Source of the DNA: JBGAQP01 sp044220635
GTDB taxonomy: Bacteria; Pseudomonadota; Gammaproteobacteria; Burkholderiales; Usitatibacteraceae
Assembly: GCA_044220635.1 (NCBI GenBank)
Contig: JBGAQP010000004.1
Coordinates: forward strand, 62,001 to 126,000
Length of the DNA stretch: 64,000 nt
Reading direction: 5' to 3'
This document shows, one piece after another, positions 48,426 through 58,284 of the stretch (position 1 is the first letter of the stretch; each line of letters starts with the position of its first letter). Below the pieces are notes generated by a model. It saw only the letters and a program-made list of their open reading frames with translations. It was not told the origin of the DNA and did no database searches. Made by a program: the position numbers and the translations under genes.

Positions 48426-48644
48426 GGTCGCGCGTTCTTCGTGAAGTGGCGAGACGGCATTTTACGCCTCCCGGGGCCGCGGAAGGGCCCGCTCTGGCAT
48501 CCGCCGCCGCCGAGTGCTAGCAACACGGCGGAATCCTTTCGTGGCAGAAATGCCACCGAGCACGCAACTTGCTTGGTCTTCGACTGCACGGTGTCGTTTC
48601 GGAATTGCTGCCCCGGTCTCCGCCACGAAGGAGGGATTCGAGAC

Positions 48645-49277
48645 ATGCAACTGCTCGACTGCATCGAGACGCAATTGATCTCCAACCGGCTGCCGCTCGT
48701 CGCGGTGACGCTCGCCGCGGTGCCCTGCGCCAACACGCCCGTGGTGCTGCAGTTGCACTGGCACGGCTTCGTCGAGACGCGGCTCGCCGACGTCACCGAC
48801 GCGAACGTCGTCGCCTACCAGGCGGTGCCGAGCTCGGCGCTGCAGATCAACGAGCGCTGGGACCGCTTCGACCAGCTCGAGAACGCGGTGCTCGACGTGG
48901 CGTGGGAGCTCGGCGCCTGGAACCTCGAGCGCACGGAGGCCCCGCCCTTCATCCGCCCCGGCTCCTCGGCGCGCGAGTCCTTCGAGTGCATGGGCGCCTT
49001 CGGTGCGCCGCCGGTGATGCTCGACGGCCAGCCGCCCGTGGTCGCGGAAGTGCCCGACGGCGAGGACCTGATCGAGGCCGCGGGACGCACCGGGTATGTG
49101 CAGTGGCTGTTCAGGCCGGTGCGCGGCGGCGTGTGGGCGGAGATCGCCGACGACCTCACGCTCGAGGAGGGAGGCTACCGCAACCCCCCGTGCCCGCACC
49201 TGAGCGCACCCACGCGGCCGGGCCGCAGCCGCCGCGTGGTCTACCAGTTCGGCCGCTCCGACAAGCTCGTGGGCTGA
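48645..49277 (+). CDS. Hypothetical protein (210 aa)
   Basis: A 210-residue protein behind AAGGAGG with GC content back at the genome level. It has no signal peptide or membrane span. It contains repeated Cys (LLDCIE, AVPCAN, SFECMG, NPPCPH) and many aromatic residues (LQLHWHGFVETRL, VQWLFRP) and ends in basic RPGRSRRVVYQFGRSDKLVG. I do not recognise the family. A possible sigma-54-like element lies about 72 bp upstream. Confidence 0.6.
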   Translation: MQLLDCIETQLISNRLPLVAVTLAAVPCANTPVVLQLHWHGFVETRLADVTDANVVAYQAVPSSALQINERWDRFDQLENAVLDVAWELGAWNLERTEAPPFIRPGSSARESFECMGAFGAPPVMLDGQPPVVAEVPDGEDLIEAAGRTGYVQWLFRPVRGGVWAEIADDLTLEEGGYRNPPCPHLSAPTRPGRSRRVVYQFGRSDKLVG

Positions 49278-49299
49278 TCCCCGCGAGCGCGTCCTCGCC

Positions 49300-49857
49300 T
49301 CAAAGCGGCTTTCGGATCGTCATCGCGCCGCGCACCTGCCCGGGGCCGTAGCCCGTCGCGCGGTCGTCGGGATAGAGCGCCTTCAGCTTTTCCTTGACCG
49401 CGGGCGTGAGGCGTTCCGCGGTGCCGTGGCAGTTGAGACAGAGCTCCTGCGTGGGCAGCGCCTTCATGTAGCGATACGACTTCTTCCCGCCGTCGGCGAC
49501 GACCTCGCCCTTCTCGAGGCCCGCGAGCGCTTCGCCTGCGGCCGAGCGCCGGTCGAAGTCCTCGAGCACCGCGCGCTCCCACGCGTCGGGCACGGCCTTC
49601 GGGTTGCGGTTCCTGAGGCTCACGCGGCGGATCGCCCAGCCGGTCTCCTCGGAGGCGGCCTTCGCGAGTTGGGGCGCCTTCTCCCGGCACACCGCGATCG
49701 CGCCTTCCGGGCCGCTCTTGCCGATCTCCTCCGTGAGGACCTTGAGCAGCTTCGGGGGGACGGAGCCCGCGACCTTGCGGGCCTCCTCGAGGAGGGGGTC
49801 GGCGGCGAGCGTGGGCAGCGCGGCGAGGAGGGCGAGGACGAGCAGGGAACGCGGCAT
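49300..49857 (-). CDS. DUF3365/Tll0287-like c-type haem protein
   Basis: A 185-residue periplasmic protein. It has a signal peptide (residues 1-18), then a helical domain of the DUF3365 type (GPEGAIAVCREKAPQLA, AIRRVSLRNRNPKAVPDAWE) and a c-type haem motif CLNCH in TQELCLNCHGTAE near residue 137. It ends with GYGPGQVRGAMTIRKPL, typical for the family. Such proteins are single-haem redox sensors or carriers. It is divergent from the degenerate GGDEF gene. Confidence 0.85.
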   Translation of the reverse strand: MPRSLLVLALLAALPTLAADPLLEEARKVAGSVPPKLLKVLTEEIGKSGPEGAIAVCREKAPQLAKAASEETGWAIRRVSLRNRNPKAVPDAWERAVLEDFDRRSAAGEALAGLEKGEVVADGGKKSYRYMKALPTQELCLNCHGTAERLTPAVKEKLKALYPDDRATGYGPGQVRGAMTIRKPL

Positions 49858-50089
49858 GGCGGATCTCCGGAGTGGACGAAAGGAAGTCGAGTCGCCCGTC
49901 GCGGAGGCCACTTTCGTCCGAATCTGCCCCGCCGCGTCCACCCGGGCAATCCCCCCGATGGGCGACCCCGGAGGAGCGCGCCGCACGCGAGGCTTGCGCG
50001 CGATCAAGCGGCATTGCGAATGAAATGCGAATGTCACAGGCATCGGGGCGGCGCAATGCGACGATGGCGCCCGGCTTCCCGCCCGACCC

Positions 50090-50929
50090 ATGGCCCTCAC
50101 CGAAACCGATCACGACCTCAAGCTCGACGCCCCGCGCGCCCTCGGCGAGCGCGCCGGGATGCTCCTGCTCATCGTCCTGGTGCCGGCGATCCTCGTCATC
50201 GACTACCTCTCGGGCCGGCAGTTCTCGCTGCACCTCTTCTACCTCGTGCCGGTCGGGCTCGCGTCGTGGAGCCTCGGGGCGAGGGCGGGCTACACCATCG
50301 CCGGCGCGGCGACGGCCTCGATCGCGTTCGTGGCCTGGACCTCGCGCGCTCCCGGCGGCCTGGGGATCACTGTCTGGGAGATCCTCTGGAGCCTGGGCCT
50401 CTTCGTCTTCGTGGCCCACCTCGTGGCGCGCCATCGCTATTTCGTCGACGGCGTGCACGCGCTCGCCCGCGTGGACAACGAGTCGGGCGCGCTTTCGAGG
50501 CGCGAGTTCGAGCGGGTGTTCGAGGCCGAGGTGCGCCGCGCCCGGCGCTACCGGCGCGCGGTGGCCGTGGTCCTCGCCGAGCTCGCGGAATCCCGCGAGG
50601 GCGCGGCCCGGGCGAAGGGCTTCTTTCCCGCCATGGTCCGCGGGGTCATCGGGGAAGTGCGCGAGGGCGACTCCGTGGGCCGCATCGCGCCTCGGCGCTT
50701 CGCGATCCTGCTCATCGAGTGTCCCCTCGCCGAAGCGTCCACCGTGGCGCGGCGCATCCAGATCTCGCTGACCACCCAGCTGCGGCTCCGCAAGGGGACC
50801 ATCGCCTTCGGCGTCGCCGGCTACGGGGGGCGGAGCCACACGAGCGGGGCGGACCTGATGGCCCTCGCGGACAGCCACCTCCTGATCGCGAAAGGCGGTT
50901 CGGGGGTCGCCGAGGGCTCCCTGGACTGA
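50090..50929 (+). CDS. Membrane protein with a degenerate GGDEF domain
   Basis: A 279-residue protein. Four to five membrane spans occupy about residues 22-122. The following domain (from about 128, LARVDNESGALSRREFERVFEAEVRRARRYRRAVAVVLAEL) has the shape of a diguanylate cyclase domain, but the signature GG(D/E)EF is replaced by APRRF (VGRIAPRRFAILL). So it should not make cyclic-di-GMP. It might bind GTP or serve as a signalling scaffold. ATG 50090 lies 232 bp from the divergent haem-protein gene. Confidence 0.8.
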   Translation: MALTETDHDLKLDAPRALGERAGMLLLIVLVPAILVIDYLSGRQFSLHLFYLVPVGLASWSLGARAGYTIAGAATASIAFVAWTSRAPGGLGITVWEILWSLGLFVFVAHLVARHRYFVDGVHALARVDNESGALSRREFERVFEAEVRRARRYRRAVAVVLAELAESREGAARAKGFFPAMVRGVIGEVREGDSVGRIAPRRFAILLIECPLAEASTVARRIQISLTTQLRLRKGTIAFGVAGYGGRSHTSGADLMALADSHLLIAKGGSGVAEGSLD

Positions 50930-51052
50930 AATCCTCGGTCCGGAATCACGAAAAGCTAGCGATCACTCCGAGATTTCGGCTGTTCCCGTGGTGGAATCCC
51001 CAGGAATCCACCATTCGGGATGCGATGCGGGTGCCCAGGGGCGAAGTGGGCC

Positions 51053-51081
51053 TTGAAATTCCCCATGCGGGAAACTATTAT
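51053..51081 (+). promoter_or_regulatory. Sigma-70 promoter of groESL
   Basis: TTGAAA (51053-51058) and TATTAT (51076-51081) with 17 bp spacing. The CIRCE operator begins at the last base of the -10 element, so HrcA would block this promoter. Confidence 0.8.
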
Positions 51082-51107
51082 TAGCACTCGCTGCGGGTGA
51101 GTGCCAA
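51081..51107 (+). promoter_or_regulatory. CIRCE operator (HrcA binding site)
   Basis: TTAGCACTC-N9-GAGTGCCAA differs from the CIRCE consensus TTAGCACTC-N9-GAGTGCTAA at one base. It lies 73 bp upstream of groES and next to the -10 element, a standard heat-shock control by HrcA. The hrcA gene is not in the window. Confidence 0.9.
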
Positions 51108-51180
51108 GCCCGCCATTTGCCGTGCCGGAGCCCCGGCCCCGGCCCAAGACGCGTAACCAGCAAACCTGAGGAGTGAATCC

Positions 51181-51468
51181 ATGAAACTGCGTCCGCTGCA
51201 CGACCGCGTGATCGTCAAGCGCCTCGAGGAAGAGCGCAAGACCGCCTCCGGCATCGTCATCCCCGATACCGCCGCCGAGAAGCCCGACCAGGGCGAAGTC
51301 CTCGCCGTCGGTCCCGGCAAGAAGAACGACGAGGGCAAGCTCTCCCCCGTCGACGTGAAGGTCGGCGACAAGATCCTCTTCGGCAAGTACTCGGGCACCA
51401 CCGTCAAGATCGACGGCGAGGAGCTGCTCGTGATGCGCGAAGAAGACATCATGGCCGTCGTGGCCTGA
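51181..51468 (+). CDS. groES: Co-chaperonin GroES
   Basis: A 95-residue protein with the family start MKLRPLHDRVIVKRLEEE, the mobile loop around KTASGIVIPDTAAEKPDQGEV and the end ILFGKYSGTTVKIDGEELLVMREEDIMAVV. It caps GroEL during ATP-driven folding. GAGGAG precedes the ATG. groEL follows 31 bp later in the same operon, controlled by the CIRCE element upstream. Confidence 0.98.
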   Translation: MKLRPLHDRVIVKRLEEERKTASGIVIPDTAAEKPDQGEVLAVGPGKKNDEGKLSPVDVKVGDKILFGKYSGTTVKIDGEELLVMREEDIMAVVA

Positions 51469-51499
51469 TCGCCTCCAACCCCATACGAGAGGAATTCCC

Positions 51500-53137
<1,638 letters not shown>

Positions 53138-53175
53138 CCTTCCGAGGGGGCGCGAAACGCGCCCCCGCCGGAAGG

Positions 53176-53200
53176 TCATCCCCGCGCAGGCGGGGATCCA
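53176..53200. repeat. dRS3-like short palindromic repeat
   Basis: GTCATCCCCGC-GCAG-GCGGGGATCCA: 8-bp perfect arms (ATCCCCGC/GCGGGGAT) around 4 bases. This type of short intergenic repeat is common in beta- and gammaproteobacteria. It lies between groEL and its terminator. Confidence 0.7.
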
Positions 53201-53213
53201 GCCCGCAACAACG

Positions 53214-53239
53214 AAAAGCCCCGCCCCGGCGGGGCTTTT
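53214..53239 (+). terminator. Terminator after groEL
   Basis: AAAAGCCCCGCC/GGCGGGGCTTTT with a 2-base centre: a perfect 12-bp stem with a 3' T run and a 5' A run, so it can work in both directions. It ends the groESL operon. Confidence 0.9.
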
Positions 53240-53255
53240 CTTCTAGCATCGGGGC

Positions 53256-54437
53256 ATGCAGAGCTTCGACGTCGCGGTGGTCGGCGCCGGCGCCGCCGGC
53301 ATGATGTGCGCGGCGACCGCGGGGCAGCGCGGCCGGCGCGTGGTCCTCATCGACCACTACCCGAAGCTCGGCGAGAAGATCCGCATCTCGGGCGGGGGGC
53401 GGTGCAACTTCACCAACCTCCACGCCGGGCCCGCGAACTTCCTGTCGAGGAACCCCGACTTCTGCCGCTCGGCGCTCGCACGCTACACGCCCGCGCATTT
53501 CATCCGCCTCGTGGACGCCCATGGCATCGCCTGGCACGAGAAGAAGCTCGGCCAGCTCTTCTGCGACGCAAGCGCCACGCAGATCGTCGCCATGCTGCGT
53601 TCGGAGTGCGACAAGGGGCGCGTGGCGTGGCGCATGCCGTGCGCGGTCGAGGGCGTGGCCCGAGAGGGCGATCGCTTCGCGGTCGCGACTTCCGCGGGGC
53701 CCCTCGCGGCGCGCTCGCTCGTCGTCGCGACGGGCGGGCTCACGGTCCCGAAGATCGGCGCCACGCCTTTCGGCTACCGGCTCGCGGAGCAGTTCGGGCT
53801 CGCGGTGGTGCCGCCGAAGCCCGCGCTCGTGCCCCTGAGCCTCGATCCCGAATCCCTCGCGCGCTACGGCGACCTGTCGGGCGTTTCCCTCGAAGTCGAG
53901 GCCTCGTGCCGCGGGGCGAGCTTCCGCGAGAACGCCCTCTTCACGCACCGCGGCCTCTCCGGCCCCGCGATCCTGCAGGCCTCGTCGTACTGGCAGGACG
54001 GGCCCGCCTCGGACCCGATCCACCTGAACCTGCTGCCCGGGCTCGACATCCGCGCCTGGCTCCGGGACGAGCGGCGCTCGAAGGCCCTTCTCACCACGCT
54101 TCTCGCCGAGCGCTGGCCCCGCCGCTTCGCGCAGCAATGGGGCGAGGCGCAGGGGCTCGCGCGGCCCGTGGTCCAGCTCACCGACGAGGCGCTCGAGGAG
54201 GCCGCGCGCCTGCTCGGCGACTGGCCGGTGAAGCCCTCCGGAACGCTCGGCTACAACAAGGCGGAAGTGACCTTGGGAGGCGTGGACACGCGCGGCCTTT
54301 CCTCGAAGACGATGGAATCGAGCGCGGCCCCGGGCCTGTACTTCATCGGCGAGGTCGTGGACGTGACCGGGCAGCTCGGCGGATTCAACTTCCAGTGGGC
54401 CTGGGCGTCGGGCCACGCCGCGGGCGAGGCCGCGTAG
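53256..54437 (+). CDS. HI0933-family flavoprotein (BaiN/RdsA-type NAD(P)/FAD oxidoreductase)
   Basis: A 393-residue FAD protein. It has the N-terminal dinucleotide fold VAVVGAGAAGMMCA, the family-specific ISGGGRCNFTN loop at about residue 48, VVATGGLTVPKIGATPFGY, the HRGLSGPAILQASS segment and the C-terminal GLYFIGEVVDVTGQLGGFNFQWAWASG. The family is widespread but poorly understood. It lies alone between the groESL terminator and a convergent transporter gene. Confidence 0.88.
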   Translation: MQSFDVAVVGAGAAGMMCAATAGQRGRRVVLIDHYPKLGEKIRISGGGRCNFTNLHAGPANFLSRNPDFCRSALARYTPAHFIRLVDAHGIAWHEKKLGQLFCDASATQIVAMLRSECDKGRVAWRMPCAVEGVAREGDRFAVATSAGPLAARSLVVATGGLTVPKIGATPFGYRLAEQFGLAVVPPKPALVPLSLDPESLARYGDLSGVSLEVEASCRGASFRENALFTHRGLSGPAILQASSYWQDGPASDPIHLNLLPGLDIRAWLRDERRSKALLTTLLAERWPRRFAQQWGEAQGLARPVVQLTDEALEEAARLLGDWPVKPSGTLGYNKAEVTLGGVDTRGLSSKTMESSAAPGLYFIGEVVDVTGQLGGFNFQWAWASGHAAGEAA

Positions 54438-54442
54438 CGCGC

Positions 54443-55480
54443 TCAGGCGCGCTTCGGCGGCCGGTCGAAGAAACGGAAGAGCAGCGAGCAGAAGACCACG
54501 ACGATCACGAAGCGCGTGACGTGCGCTGCGGTGACGAAGGCCACCCCGATCCGGAGCACCTTCGCGGTGATCGACATCTCGGCGATGCCGCCCGGGGCGG
54601 CGGCGAGCAGCGCCGTGCCGAGGTAGGCGCCCGCGCCCCAGGCGAGGGCCGCGCCCACGAGAGCCGCGAGCGCGAGGGTGATGAAGATCGCGGGCACGAG
54701 GGCCGCGACGAAGCGCGGCGCCTCGCGCAGGAAGCTTCGCTGGAAGCGCGCGCCGAGCGCGCACGCGAGGAGCAGCTGCGCGGCGTTCGACACGGCCACG
54801 GGGACCGAGGACAAGTGAACGCCCGCGACCGTGAGGCCGATGCTCGCGAAGAGCGGGCCGATCATGAACGCGGTGGGAATCCGGAGCCTGCGCGCGAAGA
54901 GGCCCGCGGCCGCCGCGACCAGCGCGAGCGCGACCAGCCCTCCGGGATCGAAGGGCAGCGCGACCGCGCGATAGTCGTCGCTGCCCGAGAAGCCCGCGAG
55001 CGTGATCCCCACGGGCACGAGCGTCACGACGAAGAGCATGCGCATCGAGTGCGAGAGCGCCACGCGGTCGGGGAGCGCGCCGTGCCTCTCGCCGATCGTC
55101 GCCATTTCCGCGGCCCCTCCGGGCATGCTGCCGAAGAAGGCCGTCGCCCGGTCCACGCCCGCGGCGCGCGCGAGAAAGGCCCCGCTCGCCGCGCCCACGC
55201 CGATGGAGGCGAAGCCGAGCGCGACGAACCAGCCGCCGTAGGCGAGCACTTCCGCGACTACCGGCGGGGTGAAGTAAAGGCCCAGGGTCACGCCGATCGC
55301 CGCCTGCCCCGCTTCGCGCCCCAGGGGCGGCGCCGCGAGCGTCGCGCCGGAGAACTGGAAGGCGGCCATCGCCACGAGCGGGCCGATCATCCAGGGCAGC
55401 GGGATCCGCAGCCAGGCCGCGGCCGCGCCCGCGGCCGCGCACACCGCGAGCGCGCCCGCGATGGCGGGGAGCTTATGCAT
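54443..55480 (-). CDS. AbrB-family membrane protein (ammonia-monooxygenase-annotated transporter family)
   Basis: A 345-residue integral membrane protein with about ten spans in two similar halves. Each half has a P-(W/F)-M-I-G-P-L motif (IPLPWMIGPL near residue 28, IPTAFMIGPLF near 205) followed later by a P-G-G-(A/I)-A-E-M motif (MPGGAAEMATIGERHG, APGGIAEMSITAKVL). This duplicated plan marks the AbrB family of putative regulators/transporters. The old label ammonia monooxygenase is misleading. The substrate is unknown. Confidence 0.87.
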   Translation of the reverse strand: MHKLPAIAGALAVCAAAGAAAAWLRIPLPWMIGPLVAMAAFQFSGATLAAPPLGREAGQAAIGVTLGLYFTPPVVAEVLAYGGWFVALGFASIGVGAASGAFLARAAGVDRATAFFGSMPGGAAEMATIGERHGALPDRVALSHSMRMLFVVTLVPVGITLAGFSGSDDYRAVALPFDPGGLVALALVAAAAGLFARRLRIPTAFMIGPLFASIGLTVAGVHLSSVPVAVSNAAQLLLACALGARFQRSFLREAPRFVAALVPAIFITLALAALVGAALAWGAGAYLGTALLAAAPGGIAEMSITAKVLRIGVAFVTAAHVTRFVIVVVFCSLLFRFFDRPPKRA

Positions 55481-55498
55481 GCGCGACCATGGGGCGGA

Positions 55499-55528
55499 TT
55501 GGCTTCAGGGGGCGGGAAACGCTATAAT
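55499..55528 (+). promoter_or_regulatory. Promoter of tRNA-Phe
   Basis: TTGGCT (55499-55504) and a perfect TATAAT (55523-55528) with 18 bp spacing, 37 bp upstream of the mature tRNA. A GC-rich discriminator (about 55540-55560) follows, typical for stable RNA genes. Confidence 0.7.
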
Positions 55529-55565
55529 TTCAGGCTTTCGCGCGGCGCAACGCCCCGCGAATCAA

Positions 55566-55641
<76 letters not shown>

Positions 55642-55654
55642 GAATCCAGCGTAA

Positions 55655-55686
55655 CAGGGCCCGCCTTCCGGCGGGCCCTGCATTTT
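55655..55686 (+). terminator. Terminator after tRNA-Phe
   Basis: An 11-bp perfect stem CAGGGCCCGCC/GGCGGGCCCTG with loop TTCC, followed by CATTTTC. Confidence 0.85.
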
Positions 55687-55710
55687 CGGCGCGGCCATTC
55701 CCCCGGGCCG

Positions 55711-55724
55711 TTGACCAAGGTCAA
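55711..55724. promoter_or_regulatory. FNR/DNR-like operator upstream of the ferritin-like gene
   Basis: TTGACCAAGGTCAA is an inverted repeat (TTGACC/GGTCAA) close to the FNR-family consensus TTGAT-N4-ATCAA, with both half-sites carrying the C/G variant. It lies 50 bp before the ferritin-like gene's ATG, a position that would fit activation. It resembles the box at 9928-9941. Confidence 0.5.
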
Positions 55725-55774
55725 TCCGCCGCATTCCTCCAGGCGCATCGTGGAACCCTAGGGGGAGTGCCGCC

Positions 55775-56344
55775 ATGACCGAAAATCCGATTCGCAGCGT
55801 CGAAGAGTTCTACGCCCACGCGATCGCGATCGAGCGCGAGGCGATGGAGCGCTACCGGGAGTTCGAGGCCTATTTCTCCGACCGCGGCGAGCCGGTCCTC
55901 GCGGGCCTGTGCCGCAACCTCGCGCAGGGCGAGCACGACCACTACGACCTGCTCGTCGAGGCGGCGAGCGGGCTCACGCTGCCCACCATCCACGCGAGCG
56001 AGTACTGCTGGCTCGACCGGAGCTCCCCGGAAGCGGCCCCTCACGAATTCTTCTACCGCGTGGCCTCGCCCCGGCAGCTGCTCGAGATCGCGCTCGAGGC
56101 CGAGCGCTGCGCGCGCCGGTTCTTCGGGCGGGTGGCCGAGACCTCGCCTTCGCAGGAGGTTCGCGACCTCGCGCTCGACATGGTTCTCGAGGAGGAGCAG
56201 CACGTCGCCTGGGTGACCCAGGCGCTCGAGTATTCCGCGGGCGCGGGGGTGGACTGGGAGCGCATCCTCGCCGGCGGCGCCGGGCCGGGGCTCGCGCTCG
56301 GGGCCGAGCGGCGCCTGCGCCGCAGCCCGCCGCCGCCGAAGTAG
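55775..56344 (+). CDS. Ferritin-like (rubrerythrin-type) diiron-domain protein
   Basis: A 189-residue four-helix protein. The metal ligands can be picked out: Glu in AIEREAMERY (helix 1), ExxH in QGEHDHYDLL (helix 2), Glu in ALEAERCARRFF (helix 3) and EEEQHVAWV (helix 4). There is no rubredoxin domain. Such proteins detoxify peroxide or handle iron. An FNR-type box lies upstream, which would link it to low oxygen. GC-rich Arg/Pro tail at the end (RRLRRSPPPPK). Confidence 0.85.
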   Translation: MTENPIRSVEEFYAHAIAIEREAMERYREFEAYFSDRGEPVLAGLCRNLAQGEHDHYDLLVEAASGLTLPTIHASEYCWLDRSSPEAAPHEFFYRVASPRQLLEIALEAERCARRFFGRVAETSPSQEVRDLALDMVLEEEQHVAWVTQALEYSAGAGVDWERILAGGAGPGLALGAERRLRRSPPPPK

Positions 56345-56416
56345 CCCCGGTTTAAGCAATCGCAAACCGCCTCCCGCCCGCCCGGCTACCATCGGGCGGA
56401 AAAGGAGGAGTTTCCC

Positions 56417-57007
56417 GTGTTCCAGATCCGCATCCACGGCCGCGGCGGCCAGGGCGTCGTCACGGCGGCCGAGATGCTCTCCGTCGCCGCGTTCCTCGAA
56501 GGGCGCCACGCGCAGGCCTTTCCGAGCTTCGGCTCGGAGCGCACCGGCGCCCCGGTGGTCGCGTATTGCCGCCTCGACGACCGCGAGATCCGGCTGCGCG
56601 AGCCCATCCTCGAGCCCGACGCGATCATCATCCAGGACCCCACCCTTCTGCACCAGGTCGACGTCTTCGGCGGGCTCGCCAAGGGCGGCCATGTCCTCAT
56701 CAACACCACGCGCACCCTCGAGGCCCTGGGGCTCGGCGACTTCGTGAAGGACTTCCAGCCCAAGCGGGTGTGCACGGTTCCGGCCACCGAGATCGCCATG
56801 AAGCACGTGGGCCGGCCGTTGCCCAACGCGGCGCTCCTGGGCGCCTTCGCGGCGGCCACGGGGCTCATCTCCCTCGAGTCGGTGGGAAAGGCGATCCGGG
56901 AGAAGTTCCCCGCGAAGATCGCCGAGGCCAACGTCCTCGCCGCCGCCGCCGCCTTCGACCACGTTCGCCGCGAGGCGGGAGCGCTCGAACATGCTCAAGC
57001 AGATTGA
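56417..57007 (+). CDS. 2-oxoacid:acceptor oxidoreductase, gamma subunit
   Basis: A 196-residue subunit of the PorG type, with the opening IRIHGRGGQGVVTAAEMLS, the FPSFGSERTGAPVVAYCRL segment and a Rossmann-like body. It works with the alpha and beta subunits that follow to oxidise a 2-oxo acid to its CoA ester. AAGGAGGAG precedes the GTG-rich start region; the ATG-equivalent start is GTG 56417. It is the first gene of a four-gene operon and overlaps the alpha gene by 17 bases. Confidence 0.9.
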   Translation: MFQIRIHGRGGQGVVTAAEMLSVAAFLEGRHAQAFPSFGSERTGAPVVAYCRLDDREIRLREPILEPDAIIIQDPTLLHQVDVFGGLAKGGHVLINTTRTLEALGLGDFVKDFQPKRVCTVPATEIAMKHVGRPLPNAALLGAFAAATGLISLESVGKAIREKFPAKIAEANVLAAAAAFDHVRREAGALEHAQAD

Positions 57008-58244
57008 AGGTTCCCACGCGGTCGCCGAGGCCGTGGCGCTGTGCCGCCCCGAGGTGATCTGCGCCTACCCGATCTCCCCGCAGACGCACATCGTCGAGGG
57101 GCTGGGCGAGATGGTGAAGGCGGGGGAGCTCTCCCCCTGCGAGTTCATCAACGTGGAGAGCGAGTTCGCCGCGATGAGCGTGGCGATCGGGGCCTCCGCC
57201 GCGGGCGCGCGCGCCTACACCGCGACCGCGAGCCAGGGGCTGCTCTTCATGGCCGAGGCGGTCTTCAACGCCGCGGGCATGGGCCTGCCGATCGTGATGA
57301 CGGTGGCCAACCGCGCGATCGGCGCGCCGATCAACATCTGGAACGACCACACCGACTCGATGAGCCAGCGCGACTGCGGCTGGATCCAGCTCTTCGCCGA
57401 GACCAACCAGGAGGCGCTCGACCTGCACATCCAGGCCTTCCGGCTCGCCGAGGAGCTCTCGATTCCCGTGATGGTCTGCATGGACGGCTTCATCCTCACC
57501 CACGCCTACGAGCGCGTGGACATGCCCACGCAGGAGCAGGTGGACGCGTTCCTGCCGCCCTTCGAGCCGCGCCAGGTGCTCGACCCCCAGGAGCCGGTCT
57601 CCATGGGCGCGATGGTCGGTCCCGAGGCCTTCATGGAGGTGCGCTACCTCGCTCACGTGAAGCAGATGCAGGCCCTCGACCTCATCCCCGGCTGGGCGGA
57701 GGAGTTCCGCAAGGCCTTCGGCCGCGATTCCGGCGGCCTCATGCACGGCTACCGCATGGAAGACGCCGACACGGTGGTGGTCGCCCTCGGCTCGGTGCTG
57801 GGCACCATCAAGGACACGGTCGACGCGATGCGCGACCAGGGCCACAGGATCGGGGTCCTGGGCGTCACCTGCTTCCGCCCCTGGCCGACGGCGGCGATCC
57901 GCGAGGCGCTCGGACGGGCGAAGAAGGTGATCGTCGTCGAGAAGTCCTTCGGGGTGGGGCTGGGCGGCATCGTCTCGGCGAACGTGCGCACCTCGTACTC
58001 CGGCTCGCTCGACGACGTGTACACGGTGATCGCGGGGCTCGGCGGCCGGCCGATCACGCGGGAATCGCTCACGCGGGTGTTTGCGGAGATCGGGCAGGGC
58101 AGAGCGCCCGCGCTCACGTTCCTGGACCTCAACCGCGCCGCGGTCGACCGGGCGCTCGCCCGCGAGCGCGAGACGCGGCGCAGCGGCCCCATCGCCGAGG
58201 CGCTGCTGCGCGACATCGGCCTCGTCACGGCGCAGCTGCGCTAG
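56991..58244 (+). CDS. 2-oxoacid:acceptor oxidoreductase, alpha subunit
   Basis: A 417-residue subunit. It has the early GSHAVAEAVALCRPEVICAYPISPQTHIVE block, the conserved NVESEFAAMSVAIGASAAGARAYTATASQGLLFM region and the C-terminal domain with GVTCFRPWP and VVEKSFGVGLGG. These match PorA-type subunits, which help bind TPP and substrate. The exact substrate (pyruvate, phenylglyoxylate or a branched-chain oxo acid) cannot be decided from sequence. The start lies within the gamma gene. Confidence 0.92.
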   Translation: MLKQIEGSHAVAEAVALCRPEVICAYPISPQTHIVEGLGEMVKAGELSPCEFINVESEFAAMSVAIGASAAGARAYTATASQGLLFMAEAVFNAAGMGLPIVMTVANRAIGAPINIWNDHTDSMSQRDCGWIQLFAETNQEALDLHIQAFRLAEELSIPVMVCMDGFILTHAYERVDMPTQEQVDAFLPPFEPRQVLDPQEPVSMGAMVGPEAFMEVRYLAHVKQMQALDLIPGWAEEFRKAFGRDSGGLMHGYRMEDADTVVVALGSVLGTIKDTVDAMRDQGHRIGVLGVTCFRPWPTAAIREALGRAKKVIVVEKSFGVGLGGIVSANVRTSYSGSLDDVYTVIAGLGGRPITRESLTRVFAEIGQGRAPALTFLDLNRAAVDRALARERETRRSGPIAEALLRDIGLVTAQLR

Positions 58245-58284
58245 GGCGCGGCCGGGGCATGAGCCGTCAAACGGAAAGAGACCC

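Noticed and set aside
51050..51080. Sigma-32 heat-shock promoter for groES (CTTGAAA and CCCCAT are both present)
   Set aside because: The two elements are separated by only two bases, far from the needed 11-16. The sigma-70 promoter with 17 bp spacing plus CIRCE explains the site better.
54443..55480. Ammonia monooxygenase subunit
   Set aside because: The duplicated AbrB-type membrane plan is clear, and no amoA/B/C-like sequence or copper-binding pattern is present. The old name for this family is misleading.
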